NCBI RefSeq assembly: GCF_001305575.3
Contig: NZ_CP012373.2
Coordinates: 2,614,261 to 2,678,260, forward strand
Length of the DNA: 64,000 bases
Direction of reading: 5' to 3'
Origin: Beggiatoa leptomitoformis
GTDB lineage: Bacteria; Pseudomonadota; Gammaproteobacteria; Beggiatoales; Beggiatoaceae
Shown: in pieces, positions 27,402 to 36,151 of the stretch
Layout: every line of letters begins with the position of its first letter
How positions within the stretch are numbered: the first letter of the stretch is position 1
The notes under the pieces: generated by a model
What the model saw: only the letters and a program-made list of their open reading frames with translations
Databases searched by the model: none
What the model was told of the DNA's origin: nothing
Program-made: the position numbers and the translations under genes

Positions 27402-28796
27402 TTATGCCATCCAATCTTTTTCATTGTTTTCATTAATTTTTTCAACCAGTTGGTCTTTTACTAACGCACGGGTAATTTGACAACGATCAAGACTTGCCAC
27501 GTCAGTTTGCGCAATACGGGCTTCATGATGACAATCACCCGCACAATGCCATTTAGCATAACAAGATTGACACGCAGGTTTATGCGTAACCGTTTGTTGC
27601 CGTAATACATTTAATTTATTTAAATCAAAACTATACCCTTTTCCTTTCTCTTCAGGTTTGCCATAAAAAAACACATCGGCTAAGGTTTCTGCTTCAGAAA
27701 AACTGGCATAACACGCAGAAACGTTACCTTGTGGTGACAGTGCAAAAGTATCTTGGCTAATTCCACAATAATGCGTAGTTAATTTTTTAATATCTGCCGT
27801 TGCATAATAAAGTGTATGTCCAGTCGCTTGAGCAATATGTTGTGCTTGACGATAAGCGGCTAGAAAATGTTCAACATCTAAAGGCGATTGTGTTGCACCC
27901 CGTCCGACACTATGCGCAGGCTCAATATGAATTTTATGCGGGCGATAATGCGCACAAATAAAACGAACAGCATCAGGTAGTTGATTTAATTGGTCTGTGG
28001 TAAGGGTGAGACGCAATGTATAAATAACACCCAATTCATCAAAGCGTTGCAAAGTGTGCATTACACGTTGACTAGACCCTGCACCGTTTGCCATAAAACG
28101 GTGCTTATCATGCAACTCAGGTAAACCACCAAAAGAAACGCCTACACGACCAATATGTTGCGCAATCCAATCAATCTGAGCATCTTTTAAAACCCCATTG
28201 GTTGCAAGCGAGGCATTGACCATAACACCTTGATGATGTGCTTGTTGTTGCGCGTAGTGAAAAGAATCGTGTAAAACCTGCCAATTAGCCGTTGGTTCAC
28301 CACCACCATGATAAGATAGTTGTAAATATTCAAGACGCGGTTGTTGACAGTTATCAGCAATAAAATTTTTCTTAGCAATATTACTGAGGATATAATCAAT
28401 TCCGCGTGTTGCTGTGGCAATTGACATCTTTTCTATTGCCGTATCGCCTGCGTTGGCATAACAATAGCTACAACGTAAATTACAAGCAGTCGTCAGAAAA
28501 AGGGTTAAAGCCGTTGGAAAAGGATTGCCTTGTTGGAGCTGCGCTTTACCATTAAAATTTGTTTTTAAAGTAGATAAATAAGGCAGTAAAGAACTAATAT
28601 CCTCTGCAACAACAGGGTGTATGCCCGCTTGTAAGGCCGTTAAATAATGCGCAATTTGCGTATTGGTAATAAAAGCAAAACGATGTAATGGTGCATAAAT
28701 AAGATAGTGTTCTTTTTCTAATGGAATAATATAAATTTCTTTGAGAATTGCGGGAGAAAGTACGATATCAGCATCGTTTTTTGCAGTTTGACTCAT
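27402..28796 (-). CDS. radical SAM/SPASM enzyme (peptide- or protein-modifying maturase type)
   Basis: 464 residues from the ATG at 28796; the frame opens 19 codons earlier. An N-terminal region of about 90 residues without Cys is followed by the 4Fe-4S motif CNLRCSYCYA, SAM-binding LSYHGGGEPTANW, and the C-terminal SPASM domain with clustered Cys (SACYAS, CQSCYAKWHCAGDCHHE, RCQIT). This set of clusters is typical of sulfatase maturases and RiPP-modifying enzymes. No sulfatase is near. The divergent small gene at 28907 starts 110 bases away and may be related. The substrate is unknown. Confidence 0.88.
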   Translation of the reverse strand: MSQTAKNDADIVLSPAILKEIYIIPLEKEHYLIYAPLHRFAFITNTQIAHYLTALQAGIHPVVAEDISSLLPYLSTLKTNFNGKAQLQQGNPFPTALTLFLTTACNLRCSYCYANAGDTAIEKMSIATATRGIDYILSNIAKKNFIADNCQQPRLEYLQLSYHGGGEPTANWQVLHDSFHYAQQQAHHQGVMVNASLATNGVLKDAQIDWIAQHIGRVGVSFGGLPELHDKHRFMANGAGSSQRVMHTLQRFDELGVIYTLRLTLTTDQLNQLPDAVRFICAHYRPHKIHIEPAHSVGRGATQSPLDVEHFLAAYRQAQHIAQATGHTLYYATADIKKLTTHYCGISQDTFALSPQGNVSACYASFSEAETLADVFFYGKPEEKGKGYSFDLNKLNVLRQQTVTHKPACQSCYAKWHCAGDCHHEARIAQTDVASLDRCQITRALVKDQLVEKINENNEKDWMA

Positions 28797-28906
28797 GATA
28801 AATACGTTTTCCACCGTAAAATAGGATATTTTTAAAATCAGTTTACCTATCACTTAATATAGGTTACACAAACAGTTTATTTTTCCGTAAAACTAGGGTG
28901 TGTCGT

Positions 28907-29341
28907 ATGGCAACATTATCATTAAAGAAAAAAGTACCCGTCAGTTCTGACAATGTAGCACCGCAAGCATCGGTTACACGAACTGCGGTTGCGCAAACAC
29001 GACCCGTGAAAAAAACCATCTCAACAAGCACGATTCATCTGGAAACGATGAAAATTTCCGTAGTCTTGCCCGCAGAAAGCATCTCCGCTGAAATTTGCCC
29101 TGCAATTGGGGTAGAAAATAGTTCTAAAATCAAAGTTATTCTGACGCTTGCTGTTCCACAAGAAGCAGAACAAACACTTTATTTAACGGTCCCTTTTAGC
29201 CCAACAAATTATCGTCGCACTTTGCATAAAATTGATGCACTCAAGGCAGAAGGCAAGTCATGTATTGTATTATTACAAGGCAAATTACAAGGCGATGGAA
29301 TTGTTAAAGAAGCGGGATTAACCGTGCATGAATCGCCCTGA
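28907..29341 (+). CDS. small protein divergent to the radical SAM gene, function unknown
   Basis: 144 residues from the ATG at 28907, six bases after AGGGTG. A basic, low-complexity N-terminus (MATLSLKKKVPV, Thr/Lys-rich to about 50) leads to a compact beta-rich domain (about 50-144) ending with YRRTLHKIDALKAEGKSC and IVLLQGKLQGDGIVKEAGL. The N-terminus and the QGKL...EAGL end remind me of segments of some FinO/ProQ-related RNA-binding proteins, but the core FinO helices are missing, so I do not assign that family. Basic tail suggests nucleic-acid binding. Confidence 0.75.
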   Translation: MATLSLKKKVPVSSDNVAPQASVTRTAVAQTRPVKKTISTSTIHLETMKISVVLPAESISAEICPAIGVENSSKIKVILTLAVPQEAEQTLYLTVPFSPTNYRRTLHKIDALKAEGKSCIVLLQGKLQGDGIVKEAGLTVHESP

Positions 29342-29443
29342 TTTTAGCGGTATTATTGAGATAACATTCTGAGTTCGCATTTAATAAATGCACCATAACA
29401 AATAAGCGAAACTAACACCGTCTGATTAACGCATTGCCTACAT

Positions 29444-29477
29444 AGCCCCATCAGATTTTGTAAAGTCCGATGGGGCT
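29444..29477. terminator. hairpin downstream of the small gene
   Basis: Perfect 9-bp stem agccccatc / gatggggct with a 16-base loop, about 100 bases past the stop and 80 bases before the DUF1538 gene. No T-run. It may end transcription or be part of the next gene's leader. Confidence 0.5.
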
Positions 29478-29558
29478 TCATGAGCAGGAATACTTCTTGC
29501 TGTCCCTATTTAATCCCTATTTAACCGTTTTTTCTTAAAACCCAACTTGTAAAACAAT

Positions 29559-31355
29559 ATGTACAAAAAATTTCGTTATGGTGATGTCGTCAGTGCGGCG
29601 GCTACTCAGCAAAAACTTATTAGTTATAATCGGATTACACATAAACCTGAACAAGACACAACGGGACATCATGTACATTACACCCCGCCAAAAATTCGGT
29701 TACGTTGGTTAGATGTTTATCGCTTATTACAACCCTATATTCAAGTTCGCTTATTTGACCAATTAAAGGCAATTCTGCCAATTGCACTCTATTTATACCT
29801 TTTTCAAGAATACATACTGCTTGCCAACATTAGTGAATTACAAACTATTCTTCTTGGTTTATTCGCGGTTGTCATTGGTTTAATGCTGTTTATGGAAGGC
29901 TTAAAATATGGGCTAATGCCGTTTGGAGAAAATATTGGCGATGTTCTCCCGCGCAAATTGGGTCTAAAAAGTGTGCTATTTATCGTGTTCTTATTAGGGA
30001 TTGGCGTTACGCTTGCCGAACCCGCAATTGGTGCATTAAAAGCCGCAGGGTCTATTGTTGACCCACAGAAAGCACCATACTTATATTTTATTTTAAATCA
30101 TCGGAGTAACGCATTAGTCCTAGTGGTTGGCATAGGCGTTGGGTTAGCTGCCATTGTTGCAACCCTGCGTTTGATTAAATTATGGAGCTTAAAACCACTG
30201 ATTTACCTAACGCTAGCCCCGACTCTCCTACTCAGTTTTTACATGCAAAACGATAATGATTTAAAAAATATTATCGGATTAGCATGGGACTGTGGGGCAG
30301 TTACAACAGGGCCTGTCACTGTTCCCTTGGTTTTATCATTAGGAATAGGCATTGCCGCCGCGACAGGACGCAGTGACAATGCACTGGCGGGATTTGGTAT
30401 CGTAACACTGGCTTCCATTTTCCCTGCATTGGGCGTGTTACTACTGGGTGTTTATATTAAAGCGACTATTCCACACGAAACTATCATAGCACTTACCCAG
30501 CAAGTACTTATTGTCAGTAATAAACCTTGGTATGGGATAACCCCCTTTACGGAAATTATTGGCGGACTGCAAGCCATCGTCCCTTTAGTAATATTTCTTT
30601 TTTTCGTGATGGTTTTTATTTTAAAAGAAAAAATACCCAAACAAAAATTTGTTATTTACGGCATTATCTTGGCAACAATTGGCATGATAATCTTTAACTT
30701 AGGATTAACTCACGGGTTGACAAAATTAGGCACACAAACAGGTGAACTAGTTCCTAGTGTTTTCGACCGATTCAGCATTTATTTTATGGGTGTAATGGTT
30801 ATTTTTAGCTTTGCATGGTTTCTCGGTTTTGGCGCGACACTCGCAGAACCCGCTTTACACGCCGTCGGTTTAACCGTTGAAACCTTAACACAGGGCGCGT
30901 ATAAGAAAAATCTACTGATATACGCCGTGTCTTTTGGCGTTGCTTTTGGAATTGGTGGCGGCGTTCTCATGTTTATTTATAAAATACCGCTCGCCTATTT
31001 ACTCATCCCCGGCTACATCATCGCCATGATACTAACTATTATTTGCAAAGAAGAATACGTGAATATTGCATGGGATAGCGCAGGTGTCACAACGGGGCCT
31101 GTGACAGTGCCATTAGTCTTAGCACTGGGGTTAGGATTGGGTAAAACCCTAAATGCAGTAGAAGGATTTGGTATTCTCGCGCTCGCCTCCATAGGCCCTG
31201 TTTTAACGGTGTTAATTACAGGGATATGGATAGAATGGCAAGTTCATGCCAGCCATAAAACCAAGCAATATCACCTTCTGCTTGAAGAAACTAAAAAAAA
31301 TAAACCCACAAAACCGCTTACTACGCAAAGCCTTATTTTAGCGACTAAAAATTAA
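29559..31355 (+). CDS. DUF1538 family permease-like protein with internal duplication
   Basis: 598 residues with about 12-14 membrane segments. Two tandem homologous halves: TLAEPAIGALKAAG (151-164) matches ATLAEPALHAVGLTVE (426-441), and AWDCGAVTTGPVTVPLVLSL (242-261) matches AWDSAGVTTGPVTVPLVLAL (504-523), each followed by a GFGI...LASI block. Such duplicated, possibly inverted repeats are usual in secondary transporters. The T-T-G-P-V-T-V-P signature likely lines the transport path. The N-terminal 60 residues are cytoplasmic. Three bases after its stop begins the first of two PII-like genes, so the three form one operon. Substrate unknown. Confidence 0.9.
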   Translation: MYKKFRYGDVVSAAATQQKLISYNRITHKPEQDTTGHHVHYTPPKIRLRWLDVYRLLQPYIQVRLFDQLKAILPIALYLYLFQEYILLANISELQTILLGLFAVVIGLMLFMEGLKYGLMPFGENIGDVLPRKLGLKSVLFIVFLLGIGVTLAEPAIGALKAAGSIVDPQKAPYLYFILNHRSNALVLVVGIGVGLAAIVATLRLIKLWSLKPLIYLTLAPTLLLSFYMQNDNDLKNIIGLAWDCGAVTTGPVTVPLVLSLGIGIAAATGRSDNALAGFGIVTLASIFPALGVLLLGVYIKATIPHETIIALTQQVLIVSNKPWYGITPFTEIIGGLQAIVPLVIFLFFVMVFILKEKIPKQKFVIYGIILATIGMIIFNLGLTHGLTKLGTQTGELVPSVFDRFSIYFMGVMVIFSFAWFLGFGATLAEPALHAVGLTVETLTQGAYKKNLLIYAVSFGVAFGIGGGVLMFIYKIPLAYLLIPGYIIAMILTIICKEEYVNIAWDSAGVTTGPVTVPLVLALGLGLGKTLNAVEGFGILALASIGPVLTVLITGIWIEWQVHASHKTKQYHLLLEETKKNKPTKPLTTQSLILATKN

Positions 31356-31358
31356 ATT

Positions 31359-31757
31359 ATGAGTAAAGAAATCGTTGTATTAACCGATGTTGTACTAATT
31401 ACCTGTATTGTTCAAAGAGGCGTTGCTGATGCGGTTGTCCATGCCGCTCGTGAAGCGGGTGCGCAGGGCGCAACTATCTTTTTTGCGCGGGGCGTAGGGC
31501 TTGCGGAACGATTGGGTTTGTTAAGTATTACCATTGATTCAGAAAAAGAAATCATCAAAATGGTCGTTTCTAGCGATTTAGCGGATCATATCTTTGAAAG
31601 AATTTTTGTAACCGCTAAGTTAGACACGCCGGGAATGGGGTTTATGTATATGACACCCCTAGAAAAAGCAGCAACTTATGTTCCGCCAGAAGTCATTGGA
31701 CGTTTGCATAAAGGCGAACAACGCTACGATGACGTTGATACACAAGATGAACTCTAA
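31359..31757 (+). CDS. PII-like signalling protein 1
   Basis: 132 residues with the PII fold. First strand VVLITCIVQRGVADAVVHAA, then EAGAQGATIFFARGVG where the T-loop begins, and the nucleotide B-loop region TPGMGFMYMT. The T-loop is short and lacks the modifiable Tyr of GlnB/GlnK, so it is not a classic nitrogen PII. The C-terminal tail (GEQRYDDVDTQDEL) is acidic and longer than usual. PII-like proteins bind adenine nucleotides and gate a nearby transporter; by position the DUF1538 protein is the likely target. It overlaps the next gene by 11 bases. Confidence 0.85.
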   Translation: MSKEIVVLTDVVLITCIVQRGVADAVVHAAREAGAQGATIFFARGVGLAERLGLLSITIDSEKEIIKMVVSSDLADHIFERIFVTAKLDTPGMGFMYMTPLEKAATYVPPEVIGRLHKGEQRYDDVDTQDEL

Positions 31758-32115
31758 AACTAACAATACATTAAGCTATCCTTACCGACTAATCACCTGT
31801 ATTTTGCCACAAGGTGAGGCGCGTATCGTCTTAGAAAAGCTACGGTTAGAAAAAGGGATAACAACAGCAAATATCTACAGAGCCAGAGGAACAGGTAGCA
31901 GTAGCTTATATCGCACCCGTTTTGCAATTGAGCTAGAAAAAGATATGCTTACAGTTTTAGTCTCGCGTCGTCGAGCGACTGAAATCTTTAACTTTTTATA
32001 CTACGAAGCACAAATCGATAAGCCCCACAGTGGCATTATTTATGTAGAACGTGTCGCCCGTGCTACCGACTATATGCTTCCCGAACCTGTGGTTAAATCT
32101 GCTGAGTCCACATAA
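31747..32115 (+). CDS. PII-like signalling protein 2
   Basis: 122 residues from the ATG at 31747, chosen because it overlaps the previous stop by 11 bases and fits the fold. PII-type order: YRLITCILPQGEARIVLEKL, ANIYRARGTGSSS (start of a short T-loop), FAIELEKDMLTVLVSRRRATEIF and the B-loop-like DKPHSGIIYVERV. It differs clearly from protein 1, so they are anciently diverged paralogues rather than a recent copy. The pair may form a heterotrimer or bind different effectors. No Tyr uridylylation site. Confidence 0.83.
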   Translation: MNSKTNNTLSYPYRLITCILPQGEARIVLEKLRLEKGITTANIYRARGTGSSSLYRTRFAIELEKDMLTVLVSRRRATEIFNFLYYEAQIDKPHSGIIYVERVARATDYMLPEPVVKSAEST

Positions 32116-32134
32116 AGTTGCAAGTGGTTAAAAA

Positions 32135-32590
32135 TTAAACAAAGCCTAATTGTCGCCATGCTTCATAAATCACCACTGCGACAGAATTAGATAAATTTAA
32201 ACTACGATTTCCTGTCCGCATAGGGATTCTAATCATCTGTGCGACAGAAAACTGTGCCAGCACAGCGTCTGGTAAACCTTTGGTTTCAGAACCAAATAAA
32301 AACGCATCCCCCGCTTGATATTGGCAATCAGTGTAATACTGTTCGCCACAAGTTTCGCAAACAAATAAACGATTGGGTTTTACTTGTGCCAGAAATTCAT
32401 CTAACGACTGATATTCTTTAACGTTAACCCACTCGTGATAATCCAAGCCCGCACGACGCATACGTTTATCATCTAAACTAAACCCCAAAGGATGAATTAA
32501 ATGCAGTTGTACCTGCGTATTGGCACATAGACGAATGACATTTCCCGTATTGGGCGGAATTTCAGGCTGATGAAGCACACAATGAAACAT
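32135..32590 (-). CDS. trmL: tRNA (cytidine/uridine-34 2'-O)-methyltransferase TrmL
   Basis: 151 residues from the ATG at 32590 ([20 protein letters not shown], the family N-terminus). It is a SPOUT methyltransferase with the trefoil-knot SAM site: [31 protein letters not shown]. It modifies the wobble base of tRNA-Leu isoacceptors. Length matches E. coli TrmL (157). Its start region overlaps the oppositely directed start of the neighbouring ADP-ribosylglycohydrolase gene, so its promoter must lie inside that gene. Confidence 0.95.
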   Translation of the reverse strand: MFHCVLHQPEIPPNTGNVIRLCANTQVQLHLIHPLGFSLDDKRMRRAGLDYHEWVNVKEYQSLDEFLAQVKPNRLFVCETCGEQYYTDCQYQAGDAFLFGSETKGLPDAVLAQFSVAQMIRIPMRTGNRSLNLSNSVAVVIYEAWRQLGFV

Positions 32591-33649
32591 ACGACTCACA
32601 ATCAACGACAAGCAATAGTGGGCTGTTTATTAGGAACAGCAGTGGGGGACGCGCTAGGCTTAAGTTGTGAAGGCTTGAGCAGGCGACGCATTGCGAAATT
32701 ATACCCCGATTTGAATCGCTATCATTTCTTTTTTACTAAAGGCATGATGTCTGACGATACCGAACACAGCAGTTTAGTGGCTCAAGCCTTGATTATTGCC
32801 CAAGGAGATGAACAACAATTTATTCATGCACTTGCTTGGAAATTGCGTATTTGGTTATTGGGAATGCCTGCAGGCATTGGCTTTGCGACTTTGCGCGCGA
32901 TTATAAAATTATGGTTGGGCGTGTCCCCGCAATACAGTGGCGTTTTCTCTGCGGGTAATGGTGCAGCAATGCGTATCGCATTAATTGGCGTTTGCTTTGG
33001 AAATGAACCTGAGAAATTACAAACATTTGTAAGAATAACCACACGCATCACTCACACAGACCCCAAAGCCGAATGGGGTGCATTCGCAATAGCACTGGCG
33101 GCTTATCTTGCTAGTTTGCAAGAAGATATATCTCCTCAAGTTTATTTAAATATCCTTGCAAATTACCTACCTCACGCAGAACCTGCTTTTTTGTATCGCA
33201 TACAACGCGCCGTTGACAGCGTCAACACGCAACAAACAACGCTCGATTTCGCAGCGCAATTAGGCTTGACTAAAGGCATTAGCGGTTATGTATATGATAC
33301 CGTCCCACTGGTCATTCACGCATGGCTAAGTCATCAGCAAGATTATGCGGGTGCGGTACAAAACTTAATTCGTTGCGGTGGTGATACAGATACAACTGCC
33401 GCTATTGTTGGCGCAATTGTGGGTGCAAGGGTTGGTAAAACAGGGATTCCAAATTTATGGCTAGAAAATTTATGGGATTACCCGCGCTCAGTTCAGTGGT
33501 TAGAAGGACTGAGCGAACGATTAGCGGATAGTTTACAAGGCGCAACACGCCCTTATCGCCTTTTTTTCCTTCCGTTAATCATACGCAATATATTATTTAC
33601 TATTATTGTGTTAGGTCATGGTTTAAGGCGTTTATTCCCACCTTATTAA
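32582..33649 (+). CDS. ADP-ribosylglycohydrolase (DraG-like) family protein
   Basis: 355 residues from the ATG at 32582; an ATG four codons upstream at 32570 is possible. Family motifs: [18 protein letters not shown] at the start, first Mg site SDDTEHS, central [15 protein letters not shown], and second Mg site [19 protein letters not shown]. Such enzymes remove ADP-ribose from arginine or other groups with two Mg ions. Unusually a hydrophobic segment (about 325-345, [16 protein letters not shown]) ends the protein and may anchor it to the membrane. No ADP-ribosyltransferase is near. Confidence 0.92.
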   Translation: MKHTTHNQRQAIVGCLLGTAVGDALGLSCEGLSRRRIAKLYPDLNRYHFFFTKGMMSDDTEHSSLVAQALIIAQGDEQQFIHALAWKLRIWLLGMPAGIGFATLRAIIKLWLGVSPQYSGVFSAGNGAAMRIALIGVCFGNEPEKLQTFVRITTRITHTDPKAEWGAFAIALAAYLASLQEDISPQVYLNILANYLPHAEPAFLYRIQRAVDSVNTQQTTLDFAAQLGLTKGISGYVYDTVPLVIHAWLSHQQDYAGAVQNLIRCGGDTDTTAAIVGAIVGARVGKTGIPNLWLENLWDYPRSVQWLEGLSERLADSLQGATRPYRLFFLPLIIRNILFTIIVLGHGLRRLFPPY

Positions 33650-33778
33650 CCGTAGTAACCATAAAATGCAGGATTAAGTTACTTTCCTAATAAGCGATTG
33701 TCTAAATCAGTATTCTCAGGATTAACCGAATTTCCTGAATTATCAATGCAATTATTCCTTTTAAATCTAAAAGCGAGC

Positions 33779-33806
33779 GTAGGGCGTGTCGCGCTTTAGC
33801 CCTATT
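33779..33806. terminator. terminator between convergent genes
   Basis: tagggc / gcccta stem with an 11-13-base loop, followed by attttta on the plus strand. It lies between the ADP-ribosylglycohydrolase and pyrD stops. A worn dispersed repeat (33712-33760) precedes it. Confidence 0.65.
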
Positions 33807-33807
33807 T

Positions 33808-34848
33808 TTAACGGTTTTTCAGTGTTGATGATGCGGTTGAATGACAAACCACGGCTTGCACTAATCCTGCTCCCTCATAAATTAAGCCCGTGTAAAGTTG
33901 GACTAACTTTGCACCTGCTTGGAATTTCGCTTGTGCATCCTCTGCTGACATAATGCCACCCACTGCAATAATGGGAATTTTATCCTGTAAAATCGGGTAT
34001 AAATCCGCGACAACTGCAGTCGCGCGCTGGGTTAGGGGTTGTCCACTTAATCCACCTGCTTCGCTTGCATAAGGTAAATCTTCTACCGTTTGACGGGCTA
34101 ACGTTGTGTTAGTCGCAATCACACCATCAATTTGATGATAAAGCAATTTTTCTGCAATCGTTTGCAATTCTTCGCGGGTTAAATCAGGGGCAATTTTAAC
34201 GACCAACGGGACATATTTTTGCTGACTATCGGCTAATTCACGCTGCGCTTGTTTTAAAGTGCTTAATAAACGGTCTAATTCATCACCATGTTGTAACTGG
34301 CGCAAATTGGCTGTATTTGGAGAGGAAATATTTACCGTGACATAATCCGCATACGCATACACTTTACGCAAACAGAATAAATAGTCATCCACAGCATTTT
34401 CTAGCGGTGTCGTGGCATTTTTCCCAATGTTAATGCCTAAAATGCCCGTAAATTTGGCCTTTTCCACGTTGGCAATTAAGGCATCAACGCCCGCATTATT
34501 AAATCCTAAACGATTAATCAACGCTCGGGCTTGCGGTAAACGAAATAAACGCGGTTGTGGATTACCTGCTTGTGGGCGAGGGGTTATCGTCCCAATTTCA
34601 ACAAAACCAAAGCCTAAACTGGCTAAACCATCGATATACTCGCCATTTTTATCTAATCCCGCTGCTAAACCGACAGGATTAGGAAAATTTAAGCCCATCA
34701 CTTGACAGGGTTTAGCAGGTAGCGTGGGAAACAGTAGGGAACTGAGTTTTAAAGTAGATAAGCGTTGCAAGACGGATAAGGTGAAATGATGCGCGGTTTC
34801 AGGCGGAAGGCTAAATAATACAGGACGATATAAAGGATAAAAGTGCAT
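33808..34848 (-). CDS. pyrD: dihydroorotate dehydrogenase (quinone), class 2
   Basis: 346 residues from the ATG at 34848 ([21 protein letters not shown]), 13 bases after the upstream kinase stop; the open frame goes further but overlaps that gene. N-terminal helices for membrane and quinone access, then the FMN barrel: [45 protein letters not shown]-type segment ([11 protein letters not shown]), [12 protein letters not shown] with the catalytic Ser, and [17 protein letters not shown] for the phosphate of FMN. It makes orotate for pyrimidines at the inner membrane. Same strand as the kinase gene, probably co-transcribed. Confidence 0.97.
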   Translation of the reverse strand: MHFYPLYRPVLFSLPPETAHHFTLSVLQRLSTLKLSSLLFPTLPAKPCQVMGLNFPNPVGLAAGLDKNGEYIDGLASLGFGFVEIGTITPRPQAGNPQPRLFRLPQARALINRLGFNNAGVDALIANVEKAKFTGILGINIGKNATTPLENAVDDYLFCLRKVYAYADYVTVNISSPNTANLRQLQHGDELDRLLSTLKQAQRELADSQQKYVPLVVKIAPDLTREELQTIAEKLLYHQIDGVIATNTTLARQTVEDLPYASEAGGLSGQPLTQRATAVVADLYPILQDKIPIIAVGGIMSAEDAQAKFQAGAKLVQLYTGLIYEGAGLVQAVVCHSTASSTLKNR

Positions 34849-34861
34849 AAGTGAGTAAAAT

Positions 34862-35971
34862 TTATAAAAAATCCGTTTCATGAAAAATAGGCAAGGTAAA
34901 ATAAAATAGGCAACCATCGCCCAATTGACTTTCAACCCCTGCCTTACCGTTTAATTTTTCAACAATTTGTTGCACGATGGATAAACCCAATCCATGTCCT
35001 GTTGTGTCCTTATTTAATCGGGCAAAAGGGATAAAGAGCTTTTTCTGGTCTTCAGGACTTAAACCATCGCCATTATCTTTTACAGAAAATTTAATATAAT
35101 TATCAGATTGTACGCAAGCAGAAATTTTTAAATGCGGTGGACAACCCCCATATTTTAACCCGTTGATTAAATAATTTATCCAAATCTCTTCTACCCACGG
35201 CGCGTAGCCAACTGCTAACGGTAAATCTGCGGGATATTCAATAACCCCCTGAAATTCTTTGCGTGTATGCTCTATGCGATGCACGACGGTTTTAATAATT
35301 TCGGGCATATCTAAGGGAAGTAGAATTACTTCTGAGGCACTAGACACGCCTGCCAACAATAATAAAGCAGAAATTAAATCCAACATTTGTCTTGCTGATT
35401 GACTAACCATTTGCAAATTTTCTACAGAATCTGCATCAATAAGACAATCTTCAGTAAATTTATCATCTAAAATGTCAATTAAACCAATAATGCCGCTCAG
35501 TGGATTTTTTAAATCGTGTGCAACTGTTGTTGCAAAGGCTTGTAACTCCATATTTCGTTTTTGCAACTGCTGTTGCAAGCGCACAATATTTAAATGCGTA
35601 TTAACCCGCGCTAAAACCTCATCATGTTGAAATGGTTTAGTAATATAATCCGCCGCACCTGATTGAAATCCTTTTACTTTATCTATCGTATCGGTTAATG
35701 CACTCATAAAAATAATGGGAATATCTTTTGTTTCCTCCTCATTTTTTAAGTGACGACAGGCTTCAAAGCCATCCATACCGGGCATCATGACATCTAATAA
35801 AATCAAGTCGGGTTTAGCATATTGTGCGGTTCTAATGCCCTGTTCTCCATCGCGGGCGATTAAAACCTTAAATCCTTCCTCTGCTAAAAAGTGCATTAAT
35901 AATTTAATGTTATCCATTAAATCATCCACAATTAACAAAGAACCTTTATGTATCTTGATATGCGCATTCAT
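34862..35971 (-). CDS. receiver-first hybrid histidine kinase
   Basis: 369 residues from the ATG at 35971; an upstream ATG at 36007 adds 12 residues. Order: receiver domain (SLLIVDD, phosphoacceptor in [12 protein letters not shown], Lys in YITKPF), coiled-coil linker ([12 protein letters not shown]), HisKA with the phospho-His in [11 protein letters not shown], and HATPase with N box ([11 protein letters not shown]), VKDNGDGLS and [11 protein letters not shown]. There is no membrane segment or sensor domain, so it is cytoplasmic and takes its signal through the receiver. Its receiver half is a close paralogue of the protein at 47978-49174. Confidence 0.92.
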   Translation of the reverse strand: MNAHIKIHKGSLLIVDDLMDNIKLLMHFLAEEGFKVLIARDGEQGIRTAQYAKPDLILLDVMMPGMDGFEACRHLKNEEETKDIPIIFMSALTDTIDKVKGFQSGAADYITKPFQHDEVLARVNTHLNIVRLQQQLQKRNMELQAFATTVAHDLKNPLSGIIGLIDILDDKFTEDCLIDADSVENLQMVSQSARQMLDLISALLLLAGVSSASEVILLPLDMPEIIKTVVHRIEHTRKEFQGVIEYPADLPLAVGYAPWVEEIWINYLINGLKYGGCPPHLKISACVQSDNYIKFSVKDNGDGLSPEDQKKLFIPFARLNKDTTGHGLGLSIVQQIVEKLNGKAGVESQLGDGCLFYFTLPIFHETDFL

Positions 35972-36126
35972 GGTGGTGTCAATAAAGTTACAAAATAACG
36001 CCTGCATATTGTTTTAACAGGAACAATGCCATATTAAAGCCCTGCGCCACATTAAACAATAGTTTCTGTAAGACGATTCTACGTTATTCATGTGGTTTTT
36101 TTGTCCATATTCACTGTCTTAAAATA

Positions 36127-36144
36127 GGGGCGAAAAATTCGCCC
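36127..36144 (-). terminator. hairpin after hrpA
   Basis: gggcgaa / ttcgccc with a 3-base loop, eight bases past the hrpA stop; on the minus strand a short T-rich run (ctatttt) follows. Member of the gggcga palindrome family. Confidence 0.65.
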
Positions 36145-36151
36145 GCGACAA

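Noticed and set aside
28907-29341. FinO/ProQ family assignment for the small basic protein
   Set aside because: Only the N-terminal and C-terminal segments look alike; the helical RNA-binding core of FinO is missing.
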